DNA of 64,000 nt. Source: JAAYJT01 sp037446395 (GTDB taxonomy: Bacteria > Bacteroidota > Bacteroidia > Bacteroidales > JAAYJT01). Of the stretch, positions 24,267-32,820 are shown piece after piece (position 1 is the first letter of the stretch; each line of letters begins with the position of its first letter). The position numbers and the translations under genes are program-made. The notes under the pieces are model-generated. The model saw nothing but the letters and a program-made list of their open reading frames with translations, was not told the DNA's origin and searched no databases. Where the stretch lies: assembly GCA_037446395.1 (NCBI GenBank), contig JBBIIP010000009.1, positions 1 through 64,000 of the forward strand, in the 5' to 3' direction.

Positions 24267-25444
24267 GAGTGTGTTGTGTTGAGATGCGATGAGTAAATTC
24301 CGAATAATTGTTGCCCGATGCTCTGCCGGCTAAATTTCAATACAGCAAACTGCCGCATGGCCTCACGATTAAATTCTTTTTTTAACATGATGGCCTTTTT
24401 TATTGAATCTGCGATAACGGAATCATCATCCGAAGGAATGAGCACTCCAAAAGAAGGGCTGTGTATTTCGGGGTAGATTCCCACGCCGGTCGAAATTACC
24501 GGCACGCCACAGGCCATGCTCTCGGCTATTACCGTGCCGAACGTTTCGTAGTGGCTTGTTTGAATCAAAAAATCAGCCTTTTGTAGCCTGCCGGCAACAT
24601 CATCGGGGGACAACAAGCCATGGAAGTTCACTACCCCTGTCTCAAAACCAATTTTTTCAGCCATTTCCTCAAGCGTTTTTTTATCCGTTCCGTCGCCTAT
24701 CAGATGCAGCCTGAAGGGAGGGCTGGCCTGGCAAAGCATTTTCAAGGCCCGCAATAAACCAGAAATATTTTTCGATTTTTCATCGAAGCAACTGATGTGA
24801 ACAAGGTGAATAAAATCGCTTGAGGGTTTGTTCTGCAACGGCTGAAACAGATCTGTATCCACCACGTTGGGCACTATATGACTTTTGGGATGTGTCAGGC
24901 CATTGTTTTTCATCGCCTGGAGCAAGCAATCGGAAACACAAATGAGTGCCTCAGATTGCTTTAAAACTAATTTTGCAGCAAGCTTCCTAAACCAGCCCTT
25001 GAATTGATGGTTTTCAGGAAAATATCTCGACCAATGTTCGCTGACCAAATATGGAATATGAAAAAAGATTTTCAGCCACAGCGCCATCAGCCCCTGCCTG
25101 GTCAATACATGAACATGAGTAAGGTTGGGCTTTCCATATTTTATGCAGATGATGTTGTAGCATCGTTTGAATGCAATCAGCCATCTGAAGGTGGCTAAAA
25201 CCTGCCGAAGTACTCCGTAGCCATGCACCCGAATGCTTGCAGAGACCTCAAAAATATTGTTTTCTGTATTTTCGGAAATCTCAATGGATTTTTGCTGCCG
25301 GGTGTTGTTGAAGATGTAAAGCACACTTACATCGCAATAGGGATTGACACACATTGCATGATTTTTAACAAACAACCCAAGCATAGGGTCATTGGCTTGA
25401 GGATACCACCTGGGTAGATACAGAATATGAGGTTTAGCGTTCAA
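24263..25444 (-). CDS. glycosyltransferase family 4-type (GT-B)
   Basis: The 393-residue protein is a GT-B retaining glycosyltransferase: LPRWYPQANDPMLGLFVKNH (10-29) in the acceptor domain, VPNVVDTDLF (191-200), and the donor E-x7-E motif with E300 and E308 (HYETFGTVIAESMACGVPV). It probably transfers a nucleotide-activated sugar to a lipid-linked acceptor on the cytoplasmic face. It overlaps the acyltransferase gene by 11 bp and the next gene by 4 bp, so the operon is translationally coupled. Sugar specificity is unknown. Confidence 0.9.
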   Translation of the reverse strand: MNAKPHILYLPRWYPQANDPMLGLFVKNHAMCVNPYCDVSVLYIFNNTRQQKSIEISENTENNIFEVSASIRVHGYGVLRQVLATFRWLIAFKRCYNIICIKYGKPNLTHVHVLTRQGLMALWLKIFFHIPYLVSEHWSRYFPENHQFKGWFRKLAAKLVLKQSEALICVSDCLLQAMKNNGLTHPKSHIVPNVVDTDLFQPLQNKPSSDFIHLVHISCFDEKSKNISGLLRALKMLCQASPPFRLHLIGDGTDKKTLEEMAEKIGFETGVVNFHGLLSPDDVAGRLQKADFLIQTSHYETFGTVIAESMACGVPVISTGVGIYPEIHSPSFGVLIPSDDDSVIADSIKKAIMLKKEFNREAMRQFAVLKFSRQSIGQQLFGIYSSHLNTTHS

Positions 25445-26774
25445 ACGAGCTGATTGTTTGGTTTAATTCAGGTAAACGCAAAAACAACGGAAAACTTTTT
25501 TCAGAAAACCCTCTGAATTTAATTTGTTTGAACAAAATCAGAACTTGTTTTCTCCAAAGGTACAAAACCCCTGCAGAGATTGGTAAAGTAACAAGATACG
25601 CAAGGGTTACCCAGCCGAAGCCTAAGCTTGCGCCTAAAACAAGGGTCTGAACCATCCAAAATATTGGGAAAGCGACAAGGCCAAGTGCAAACCTTGCTGA
25701 GGGAATAAAATGATGATCTTTGAATCGGTTGCTGCGCCAACGTATCAGGGCAACCGGTAGCAGGTTGTTGACAAATCCATACACAAAAGCCGGAAAGCCT
25801 ACCCCCAGCGCTAAACCCTTGAAAAAGAGAACAATCATTGATGATCTGGGATTGATGAAATCCGATGCATTTAAGCCATTTTGGCGAAGTGCATTCACAA
25901 CCTCATTGGTTTCAGCGATTATCTGCCTGTATAAGTCATTATTGTTTTGCTGGAGATGTTCAAAAAAAGCAGTAGTACGCTGTTCTCTTTCAAATCTCTT
26001 ATTGCTTCCGGGCCGACTCGTTGCTTTATTTTCATTTAGGCTGGCAAGCAGATGCAGCAACCCCAAAATGGCCTCATGGTTTTCTTCATCCTCGATGTGG
26101 ATTATTTCGTTTTGCATCGCCTGCCTGACGGTATCCGTAAGCAAATTGATTCCCCGCGCCTGATTCTGCTGGTAAACATTCATGAAGGGTTCGACAGAAA
26201 CTGGTTCTCCAAATCTGATCAACAAGGGGCTACCCAACAGTTTATAATCAGCAAAGTCCAGCCCTACAGGAACAATTTTAATCCGCAAAGAATCTACAGA
26301 TGCTTCTTGAACCTGAAAGGCAATCCGGGCGAATCCCTTTTTTAGGGGACGAAGCTTTTTTATTCCAAGGTGTGAGCCTTCAGGAAGTATTATCAAGCCA
26401 TTGTGGTTCTTTAATACTTCTGCGGTTTTATTAAAAGTGTCATCGTTTTGCTGCAGGGTGTTGAAGCCATCGCGCATCCGATAAACCGGCAGCATTTTAA
26501 AAAAGGTGAGGATTTTGCGTTGAGTCGGATTCTTAAAAATATCGCTGCGGGACAAAAATACCGGTTGCCAAGTTCTCACAGTGAGCAGTGCCAGGGCATC
26601 CATCAGCGCGTTCTGGTGGTTTACAACAAAAATCAACGGTTCATCGAATGGAATTTTATCAATACCTTCGACACTGACTTTGTAGTAGCACCGAAAAGCA
26701 ATGTCAACATACTTCTTTAACCGATGATAGGTTGGCGACCATTCATGAATGCCTTTGGTTTCTGCAGCTTTCAT
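25434..26774 (-). CDS. PlsC-type acyltransferase with C-terminal membrane helices
   Basis: The 446-residue protein has the acyltransferase motifs in variant form: N-H-Q-N-A-L-M-D with H53 and D59 (H-x5-D rather than H-x4-D, as in some glycerol-3-phosphate acyltransferase relatives), PEGSHLG at 131-137 and VPVGLDF near 183-190. About residues 330-425 hold three or four transmembrane segments, which typical 240-residue PlsC proteins lack. It may acylate glycerol phosphate or a glycolipid. It is the promoter-proximal gene of the surface-glycan operon, which suggests, but does not prove, a glycolipid role. Confidence 0.85.
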   Translation of the reverse strand: MKAAETKGIHEWSPTYHRLKKYVDIAFRCYYKVSVEGIDKIPFDEPLIFVVNHQNALMDALALLTVRTWQPVFLSRSDIFKNPTQRKILTFFKMLPVYRMRDGFNTLQQNDDTFNKTAEVLKNHNGLIILPEGSHLGIKKLRPLKKGFARIAFQVQEASVDSLRIKIVPVGLDFADYKLLGSPLLIRFGEPVSVEPFMNVYQQNQARGINLLTDTVRQAMQNEIIHIEDEENHEAILGLLHLLASLNENKATSRPGSNKRFEREQRTTAFFEHLQQNNNDLYRQIIAETNEVVNALRQNGLNASDFINPRSSMIVLFFKGLALGVGFPAFVYGFVNNLLPVALIRWRSNRFKDHHFIPSARFALGLVAFPIFWMVQTLVLGASLGFGWVTLAYLVTLPISAGVLYLWRKQVLILFKQIKFRGFSEKSFPLFLRLPELNQTISSFER

Positions 26775-26874
26775 AGGTGATATTTGTCGAAAAGGATGAT
26801 TGGCATAGATTCATGTTGTAGATGAGTGATCTCTTACCCAAATTGGTAGCATGTCGGTAAAAACATCTGTATGA

Positions 26875-28293
26875 CTAATTGGCTTGAATGATTTCATCCG
26901 CAGGTGGCAGCGGTTTTCGCGACCAAAAATAGGCTATCGCCAAGCCGCTCAGAATATGCCATATGCCCCACCATGCGGCGATGAAGGCCATGCCTCCAAG
27001 CCCATCGAACAGTTTGGGGTTAAAAATCAGCACCAGCCCCAACCCTGAATTTTGAATGCCTGTTTCGATGCTGATGGTTCGGCGGTCATTGCGAGGCAAC
27101 TTAAATATTGATGAAATTGAAAACCCGGTCAATAAAGCCAGGGCGTTATGTGCAAAAACAATCAGAATAATAAGGTGGATATACTTAAGGAAATAGTTAA
27201 TGTTGGCTGAAAATGCCGCCACGATAAAGCCCAAAAACAGTATCACTGAGATGGTTTTAACAGGCTTAATGATTTTTTGTGTGATCATCGGGAAGCGATC
27301 GGAAAACCATATGCCAACGATCACAGGTATCCCGAGCAGGATGAAAACAGTTTTCAGCATTTCAATCGGATCAATCCGAATGGGAATTACCAGGTTTGCA
27401 GCCTCTGAGTAAAGGCTCCCCCATAGCGCGAAATTGAATGGGGTCATGAATATGGCCGAAATTGTTGCAATGGCTGTCAGGCTGATGGAGAGGGCAACAT
27501 TGCCTTTGGCCAGCGATGAAATAAAGTTCGAGATATTTCCGCCCGGACAGGCCGCTACCAAAATCATCCCCATCGCAACACTGGGGGTAGGGCGAATGAT
27601 CAATACGAGCAAAAACGTCAGGGCTGGAAGAGCCACGAATTGGGAAATGACCCCAAGCAAGGCCGATTTTGGTTTTCTCACTACCTGCCTGAAGTGAGCC
27701 ATTTTAATGCCCAGTGCCACGCCAAACATAATAAAAGCCAGGGTGATGTTCATGAACAAGAGCCCTCCCGGACTGAAATTCAGTCTTATCCAATCCAGAG
27801 TTTCGAGGGTGGCACGGATATGCATTTCAACCATTTGAATCCGGGAGCCGGTGATGTTAACCCGATGGCGCGACGAATAGTACCAGTCCTGCCCCTGTTC
27901 AACGTGTTCAGGCTGTCCGGCCACCTCCAATGCTTCCTGAATGCCCATGCCAATGCGCATGAATGCTACGGGATTCTCTGGCTTTTCGTGCTTTTTCAAA
28001 TGCCGGAAACTGATTTTTTTATCACGCAAGGCTGGGTTTAGCCTGATATCTATTACTTTTTCTTTTTCAATAACTACCTGGTTTTCTCCCGAATATAACC
28101 ACCGCTCGACCATGATTTTGTTGGTCGGTTGCCCCATAATTTCAAGTAGTTGTATTGTATCCATGCCGGGGGTCAGTGTTTTGAGCCGTGGGCTATAAAC
28201 TTCGGCCCGAAGCACACATGAGGAAAGAAGAAAAGCGGCAACAGCAAATACTTTTATGCCCGATGAGTGCATTGAATTGTTAAGTTTTTTCAT
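26875..28293 (-). CDS. BASS-family (bile acid:sodium symporter) transporter with duplicated BamE-like N-terminal domain
   Basis: Residues about 172-460 form the BASS transporter (nine to ten membrane segments; ACPGGNISNF at 248-257, the conserved cation-site motif). Before it, residues 1-30 are a signal sequence with a possible lipobox (LSSC, C26), then two related units: GMDTIQLLEIMGQP (43-56) and GMGIQEALEVAGQP (115-128), each followed by a tyrosine-rich strand (WLYSGE, WYYSS). This G-M-x(n)-G-x-P pattern is that of BamE/SmpA-type domains. BASS proteins normally have about 300 residues and no such part. Substrate (bile acid, organic anion, pantoate or other) unknown. Monocistronic. Confidence 0.85.
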   Translation of the reverse strand: MKKLNNSMHSSGIKVFAVAAFLLSSCVLRAEVYSPRLKTLTPGMDTIQLLEIMGQPTNKIMVERWLYSGENQVVIEKEKVIDIRLNPALRDKKISFRHLKKHEKPENPVAFMRIGMGIQEALEVAGQPEHVEQGQDWYYSSRHRVNITGSRIQMVEMHIRATLETLDWIRLNFSPGGLLFMNITLAFIMFGVALGIKMAHFRQVVRKPKSALLGVISQFVALPALTFLLVLIIRPTPSVAMGMILVAACPGGNISNFISSLAKGNVALSISLTAIATISAIFMTPFNFALWGSLYSEAANLVIPIRIDPIEMLKTVFILLGIPVIVGIWFSDRFPMITQKIIKPVKTISVILFLGFIVAAFSANINYFLKYIHLIILIVFAHNALALLTGFSISSIFKLPRNDRRTISIETGIQNSGLGLVLIFNPKLFDGLGGMAFIAAWWGIWHILSGLAIAYFWSRKPLPPADEIIQAN

Positions 28294-28431
28294 ACGATTG
28301 AATTATTTGGGCTGCAAAGTACAAAAATATGTAATCAATAACATACTTTTTTTGCGATATAAAGCCAGGGTAGCTTCAACTCACAATGCCACTGTGAAAT
28401 ATTTGCCGAGAAGAACGACTCTTAAGTTTTT

Positions 28432-29331
28432 TTATTTCTTTTTAGTGCCTGAAGTAATATCAAGGGTAACAGCCACTGGTAAATGGTCGGATGGATAATA
28501 ACGACCGTCATTTTTATCCAGCACCTTGTATGACAAAACATTGGAAACGTTTCTTGTGAAGATAAAATCTATTCTTTGGCCGGGAGGTTTGGTTGTATCA
28601 AATCCGCTGAATGTATAACCTGGCCCTATTGGGGTATTTTGAGACTTTGTGAAGGCATCATCAAAGCCTTTGCTGATTAATAACTGATATGGCTTGCTTT
28701 GATCGCTGCAATTGAAATCGCCGGCAAGGATAACCGGAGAGTTTCCGCAAAGGCTGTCAATTACCCGAATAATAAGCATTGCACTTTCTGTCCTCGCCTG
28801 CTCGCCAACATGGTCGAAGTGAGTATTGAAAGCATACACTTGCTCGCCTGAATACCTATCCTTAAGCATGATCCATGTTACCATACGCGAACAAGCAGCA
28901 TCCCAGCCTTTAGACCCGGGGGTATAGGTTTGTTCCGAGAGCCAGAAGTGATCTCCTGCCATTCTTTCATAACGAATCGCATTATAAAAAATGGGAATAA
29001 ACTCGCCATCTGATACTCCATCATCGCGGCCCACACCTTCCCAGGAATAGTTTTTCATTTGCCCTGACAGGTCATTTACCTGGTTTTCAAGTGCTTCCTG
29101 TACAAAAAGAATGTCTGGTCGAATTTCTTTAATCAAACTCAACACGTTTTCTTCACGGGCGTTCCAGTTGTTTACACCATCCGCAGGATTGTCAAAGCGA
29201 ATATTCCAGGTGGCAACAGTATAGGTGGAGGTATGCTTCGCCGTACACGCATCTATCAGCAACCACGCAAAACAACATAGGTAAACAAACTGCTTCATCG
29301 TTTGAAATTGATATTGCCTTGCATGTTTCAT
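28432..29331 (-). CDS. secreted endonuclease/exonuclease/phosphatase (EEP) family protein
   Basis: The 299-residue protein carries an N-terminal hydrophobic export signal (FVYLCCFAWLLIDACTA, about residues 15-31, with a cysteine that might be a lipobox) followed by an EEP domain: VATWNIRFDN near 38-47, the metal-binding Glu in DILFVQEAL, GDFNCSDQS near 211, and the terminal SDHLPVAV. The family includes sphingomyelinases, inositol phosphatases and nucleases; the secreted Bacteroidota members are usually called endonuclease/exonuclease/phosphatase without known substrate. The start could be any of several upstream ATGs. Standing alone, no operon partner. Confidence 0.9.
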   Translation of the reverse strand: MKHARQYQFQTMKQFVYLCCFAWLLIDACTAKHTSTYTVATWNIRFDNPADGVNNWNAREENVLSLIKEIRPDILFVQEALENQVNDLSGQMKNYSWEGVGRDDGVSDGEFIPIFYNAIRYERMAGDHFWLSEQTYTPGSKGWDAACSRMVTWIMLKDRYSGEQVYAFNTHFDHVGEQARTESAMLIIRVIDSLCGNSPVILAGDFNCSDQSKPYQLLISKGFDDAFTKSQNTPIGPGYTFSGFDTTKPPGQRIDFIFTRNVSNVLSYKVLDKNDGRYYPSDHLPVAVTLDITSGTKKK

Positions 29332-29450
29332 GTATGCTTCAGAAGCAAAATAGCGATGCTATATAATCAAACCAGGCACTTTTACGATGCGAAAAAAAGA
29401 ACCATTTCTCATTTTTCCATCAATCCGAGGCCTTCCTAAATATGAGAAAT

Positions 29451-30647
29451 CTATTGCCTGCCTGGATATATTTTTAAAGCTTCTTCAAGGCAGGTCATAG
29501 AGGCGTGGAGGTCGTCAACCTTGAGTACATAACTTATTCGGATTTGATTTTTTCCTTTGCCAGATGTGGAATAAAACCCTGTTGCCGGAGCAAACATAAC
29601 GGTTTGTTTGTTATATTCAAATTCCTCCAGTAGCCACTGGCAGAACCTGTCGGCATTATCAATGGGCAGTTGTGCCACTACGTAGAATGCCCCTTTGGGC
29701 TTAGGGCAAAAAGCACCGGGTATTCTGTTGATGCGTTCGACCACCACATCGCGCCTGGCATGGTATTCGGTCAGGACTTTGTTAAAATAATCATCAGGGG
29801 TATCAACTGCTGCTTCTGCCACCACTTGTCCGAGAGTAGGGGGGCTAAGTCGCGCCTGGGCAAATTTCAGGGCGGTTTGCATTACCTGTCTGTTTTTCGA
29901 AATCATACACCCTATCCTGACTCCGCAGGCACTATATCGTTTCGACACAGAGTCGATCAAGATCACGTGCTGATCGAGCCCTTCGAGGTGCATCACCGAA
30001 ACGTGCTCAGCCCCATCGTAACAAAATTCACGATATACTTCATCTGCAATAAGGTACAGGTCATATTTCAGAACAATTTCGCGAAGCAATTCCAGTTCCT
30101 TTCTTGAATAGAGGTAACCTGTCGGATTATTCGGATTGCAGATGAGGATGGCTTTGGTGCGCGGTGTAATCGCTTTTTCGAATTCTGCAATCGGCGGAAG
30201 GGCGAAACCGGTTTCAATTTCAGACGGAATTGGTTTGACTTTTACGCCCGAATTAATGGCAAAACCATTGTAGTTTGCATAAAAGGGTTCCGGAATAATT
30301 ATTTCATCCTCTGGGTCCATACAGGTTTGCATAGAAAAAAGCAATGCTTCCGAAGCCCCGGCTCCAACAATAATTTCATCGGCTGACACATCAATTCCTA
30401 CCCTTTTATAGTATTCCGTAAGTTTCTTCCTGTAGGCGGGAATCCCTGCTGAATGACTGTATTCTATCACCTTCTGATTAAAGTTTCGAACAGCCTCCAG
30501 CGCGATTTGAGGGGTTTCAATGTCGGGTTGGCCGATATTCAAGTAAAAAACTTTTACTCCGCGGCTTTTCGCGGCTTCGGCATACGGAACAAGCTTGCGG
30601 ATAGGAGATTCGGGCATGGCTTTGCCCTTTTTTGAAATAGCAGGCAT
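29451..30647 (-). CDS. class I/II PLP aminotransferase (aspartate-aminotransferase fold)
   Basis: The 398-residue fold-type I aminotransferase has LNIGQPDIETP (46-56), ICNPNNPTGYLYS near 168-180, ADEVYREF, and the Schiff-base lysine in DSVSKRYSACGVRIG near 230-244. Relatives are aspartate and aromatic/branched-chain aminotransferases; the amino donor cannot be read from the sequence. Conversion of amino acids to 2-oxo acids would feed the E1/E2 genes found 5-10 kb away, but this link is inference. A TACATTTG box at 30697-30704 (minus strand) precedes it. Confidence 0.9.
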   Translation of the reverse strand: MPAISKKGKAMPESPIRKLVPYAEAAKSRGVKVFYLNIGQPDIETPQIALEAVRNFNQKVIEYSHSAGIPAYRKKLTEYYKRVGIDVSADEIIVGAGASEALLFSMQTCMDPEDEIIIPEPFYANYNGFAINSGVKVKPIPSEIETGFALPPIAEFEKAITPRTKAILICNPNNPTGYLYSRKELELLREIVLKYDLYLIADEVYREFCYDGAEHVSVMHLEGLDQHVILIDSVSKRYSACGVRIGCMISKNRQVMQTALKFAQARLSPPTLGQVVAEAAVDTPDDYFNKVLTEYHARRDVVVERINRIPGAFCPKPKGAFYVVAQLPIDNADRFCQWLLEEFEYNKQTVMFAPATGFYSTSGKGKNQIRISYVLKVDDLHASMTCLEEALKIYPGRQ

Positions 30648-30696
30648 ATTGATGAATATTAGATGTGTTTATTAAAGGCAGCGAGGAATTTCGATG

Positions 30697-30704
30697 CAAA
30701 TGTA
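30697..30704 (-). promoter_or_regulatory. -7 element TACATTTG of the aminotransferase
   Basis: CAAATGTA on the plus strand reads TACATTTG on the minus strand, 50 bp upstream of the aminotransferase ATG. Confidence 0.4.
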
Positions 30705-30766
30705 TGATTAAATAATGGGTGAAATAGAACCAAATTAAAATGAAAATTCCCCCATAAAATGAAAAA

Positions 30767-32179
30767 TCAGAGCGTTGATTGCAACAGGTTTTGGGCGGTG
30801 CTGACCTGAACAAACGATGGGCCTACTTTTTTTCCAAAATTCCCTGCCAGCACTACAACCAGGTCCTCGGTCTGAAGATTTTTTGAATTCAGCAATCCTT
30901 CGAGCACAAATTTGGTAAATTGTTTTTTTGAAGTCTCGACCGTGATAAAATCCGGGTATACTCCAAAATTAATTGCCAGCTCTCTCATGACACCCTGATC
31001 ATAGCACTGGGCATAAATGGGACTTTTCCCACGGAAAGATGCCAGATAAACCGCAGTTTTTCCGGTGTCGGTATCGGTAATGATCGCTTTTGCGTTGAGG
31101 CTGGCGATTGCCCTGACGGCAGTTTTTGCCAAAAACCCGGATATTTCGTTGTTGTGGGGTTCAATATTCTGGCTTTCCATAAACTCACGGCTTTGTTCGG
31201 CTACACGTGCTGTGCGAGCCATAATTTGCACGGCTTCGATCGGATAGGCTCCATAGGCGGTTTCACCGCTGAGCATCAAGGCATCAGTTCCACTGAATAC
31301 TGCATTGGCTATATCGGCGATTTCGGCACGGGTTGGCCTTGGATGTGTAATCATGGAGTGCAGCATCTGGGTGGCAACGATCACTGCTTTGCGCTGTTTG
31401 ATGCACTTTTCAATCAATTTACGCTGAATAACCGGGATGTTCTCGGCGGGTACCTCAATGGCAAGATCGCCCCGGGCAACCATAATTCCGTAAACATGCG
31501 GCAGTATTTCATTTATGTTGTTTACTCCCTGCTGATTTTCGATTTTGGCGATGATTTTGATTTTGCTTGCATGCTGATCAAGAATTTTTTTTATGGCCAT
31601 AACATCTGCTTTGTTACGAACAAATGAGTGGGCGATAAAAGTTAGCTGGTTAGCTATGGCAAATTCGATGAACTCCTGGTCGCGGCCGCTTAATGAAGGC
31701 AGGTCAATGTGAACTCCGGGAACATTTACACTTTTTTTGTTTTTGATTACACCGGAGTTAAGCACTTCACAAACAAGATGTTCTGTGTTTCTATCAATGA
31801 CTTTCAAAGCGATTTCGCCATCATCAATCATGAGCGTGTTCCCCGCATTCAGCACTTTGGCGATTTCAGGAAAGCTCACAAAAAGTTGGTCGCCCTGCGA
31901 TTCTCCTTTGCCTCCATACAGCCTGATTGTACTTCCCTTTTCGACCTCGATGCTTTCACCCAAGGGCGAAGTCCTGATTTCCGGCCCCTTGGTGTCTATC
32001 ATGATCGCGATTTTGTCGCTTACAAGGCGGACATTTTTTATCAGTTGCAAAGCGCCTTCGGGTGATTGATGCGCTGTGTTTATCCTCACCACATTCATTC
32101 CGGCGTTGTGCAAATTGCGGATGAATTCGGGCTCGCAGTTCTTATCGGAAAGGGTTGCTACAATTTTTGTGAGTTTCAT
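30767..32179 (-). CDS. pyk: pyruvate kinase
   Basis: Pyruvate kinase makes pyruvate and ATP from phosphoenolpyruvate and ADP. The 470-residue protein shows the first beta strand (MKLTKIVATLSDKN), TKGPEIRTSPLG, the small B domain, the catalytic IKIIAKIENQQGV lysine/Glu segment, MVARGDLAIEVP, TRAEIADIANAVFSGTDALMLSGETAYG and a C-terminal domain. The usual G in MVARGDLG is A. It is preceded by a TAGATTTG box. Glycolysis is its pathway; no neighbouring glycolytic gene is present. Confidence 0.96.
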   Translation of the reverse strand: MKLTKIVATLSDKNCEPEFIRNLHNAGMNVVRINTAHQSPEGALQLIKNVRLVSDKIAIMIDTKGPEIRTSPLGESIEVEKGSTIRLYGGKGESQGDQLFVSFPEIAKVLNAGNTLMIDDGEIALKVIDRNTEHLVCEVLNSGVIKNKKSVNVPGVHIDLPSLSGRDQEFIEFAIANQLTFIAHSFVRNKADVMAIKKILDQHASKIKIIAKIENQQGVNNINEILPHVYGIMVARGDLAIEVPAENIPVIQRKLIEKCIKQRKAVIVATQMLHSMITHPRPTRAEIADIANAVFSGTDALMLSGETAYGAYPIEAVQIMARTARVAEQSREFMESQNIEPHNNEISGFLAKTAVRAIASLNAKAIITDTDTGKTAVYLASFRGKSPIYAQCYDQGVMRELAINFGVYPDFITVETSKKQFTKFVLEGLLNSKNLQTEDLVVVLAGNFGKKVGPSFVQVSTAQNLLQSTL

Positions 32180-32211
32180 GTTTTCTGTTTAGGCGTGAAA
32201 AAAAACCGAAG

Positions 32212-32219
32212 CAAATCTA
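32212..32219 (-). promoter_or_regulatory. -7 element TAGATTTG of pyk
   Basis: CAAATCTA on the plus strand reads TAGATTTG on the minus strand, 33 bp upstream of the pyk ATG. Confidence 0.4.
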
Positions 32220-32820
32220 ATTTATTTTGAAGAAATGTCCCGGTTTAAAATGCAATGAAACGAATATGGTAGATTCAACCAACAAATGGTCCATTTTAAG
32301 GTTCCTTCATACAGTTTTGCGTCTAAAAATTCAAATTCAATTGAATCTAATTCTACAAAAAGGATTTATAAACAAACTTTATGTAGCGTGCGAAACATTT
32401 CGTTGTCAGGGAAAATCAATATTTAGTTACGCTTTCGATTGACAAGAAAACCAGATGAATTCACTTCGGTCCCTGCAAAATAGCACCAAAAAATTTGCAT
32501 TCAGATAATTTGTTAGCCATCGTGAAGATGTTCGCCTCAATCCTTCCATTTCAAGATATTGCACTACAGCTACACATCAATCACTTATGTGAGCATGGTT
32601 TTGGGAAATTTGTTTGCCATAATTGTTTAGATTTGCTGTCAGGATTCTGTTTAATCACAATTCTATTGTGAATGAACTTCATGCTGGTTTGTACTGAATT
32701 TTTCCAGGTGCTTTTCAGCCCCATTCCAAAAACACTTGAGAATGAGATAGATAAATTTTCAACATTTCAAATTAGACAATACTTCATTTCAATTTTTTAT
32801 TCAACATCAAAATCGAGGGC
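32220..32820 (+). other. 600-bp AT-rich stretch without a gene
   Basis: Between pyk and the CoA-synthetase gene I see no convincing coding frame on either strand, no strong hairpin and no repeat. Divergent promoters are expected here; only the pyk -7 box is recognisable. Confidence 0.5.

Noticed and set aside
32220..32820. Short plus-strand frames (for example 32227-32442)
   Set aside because: Weak composition, no homology impression and no promoter at the right place.
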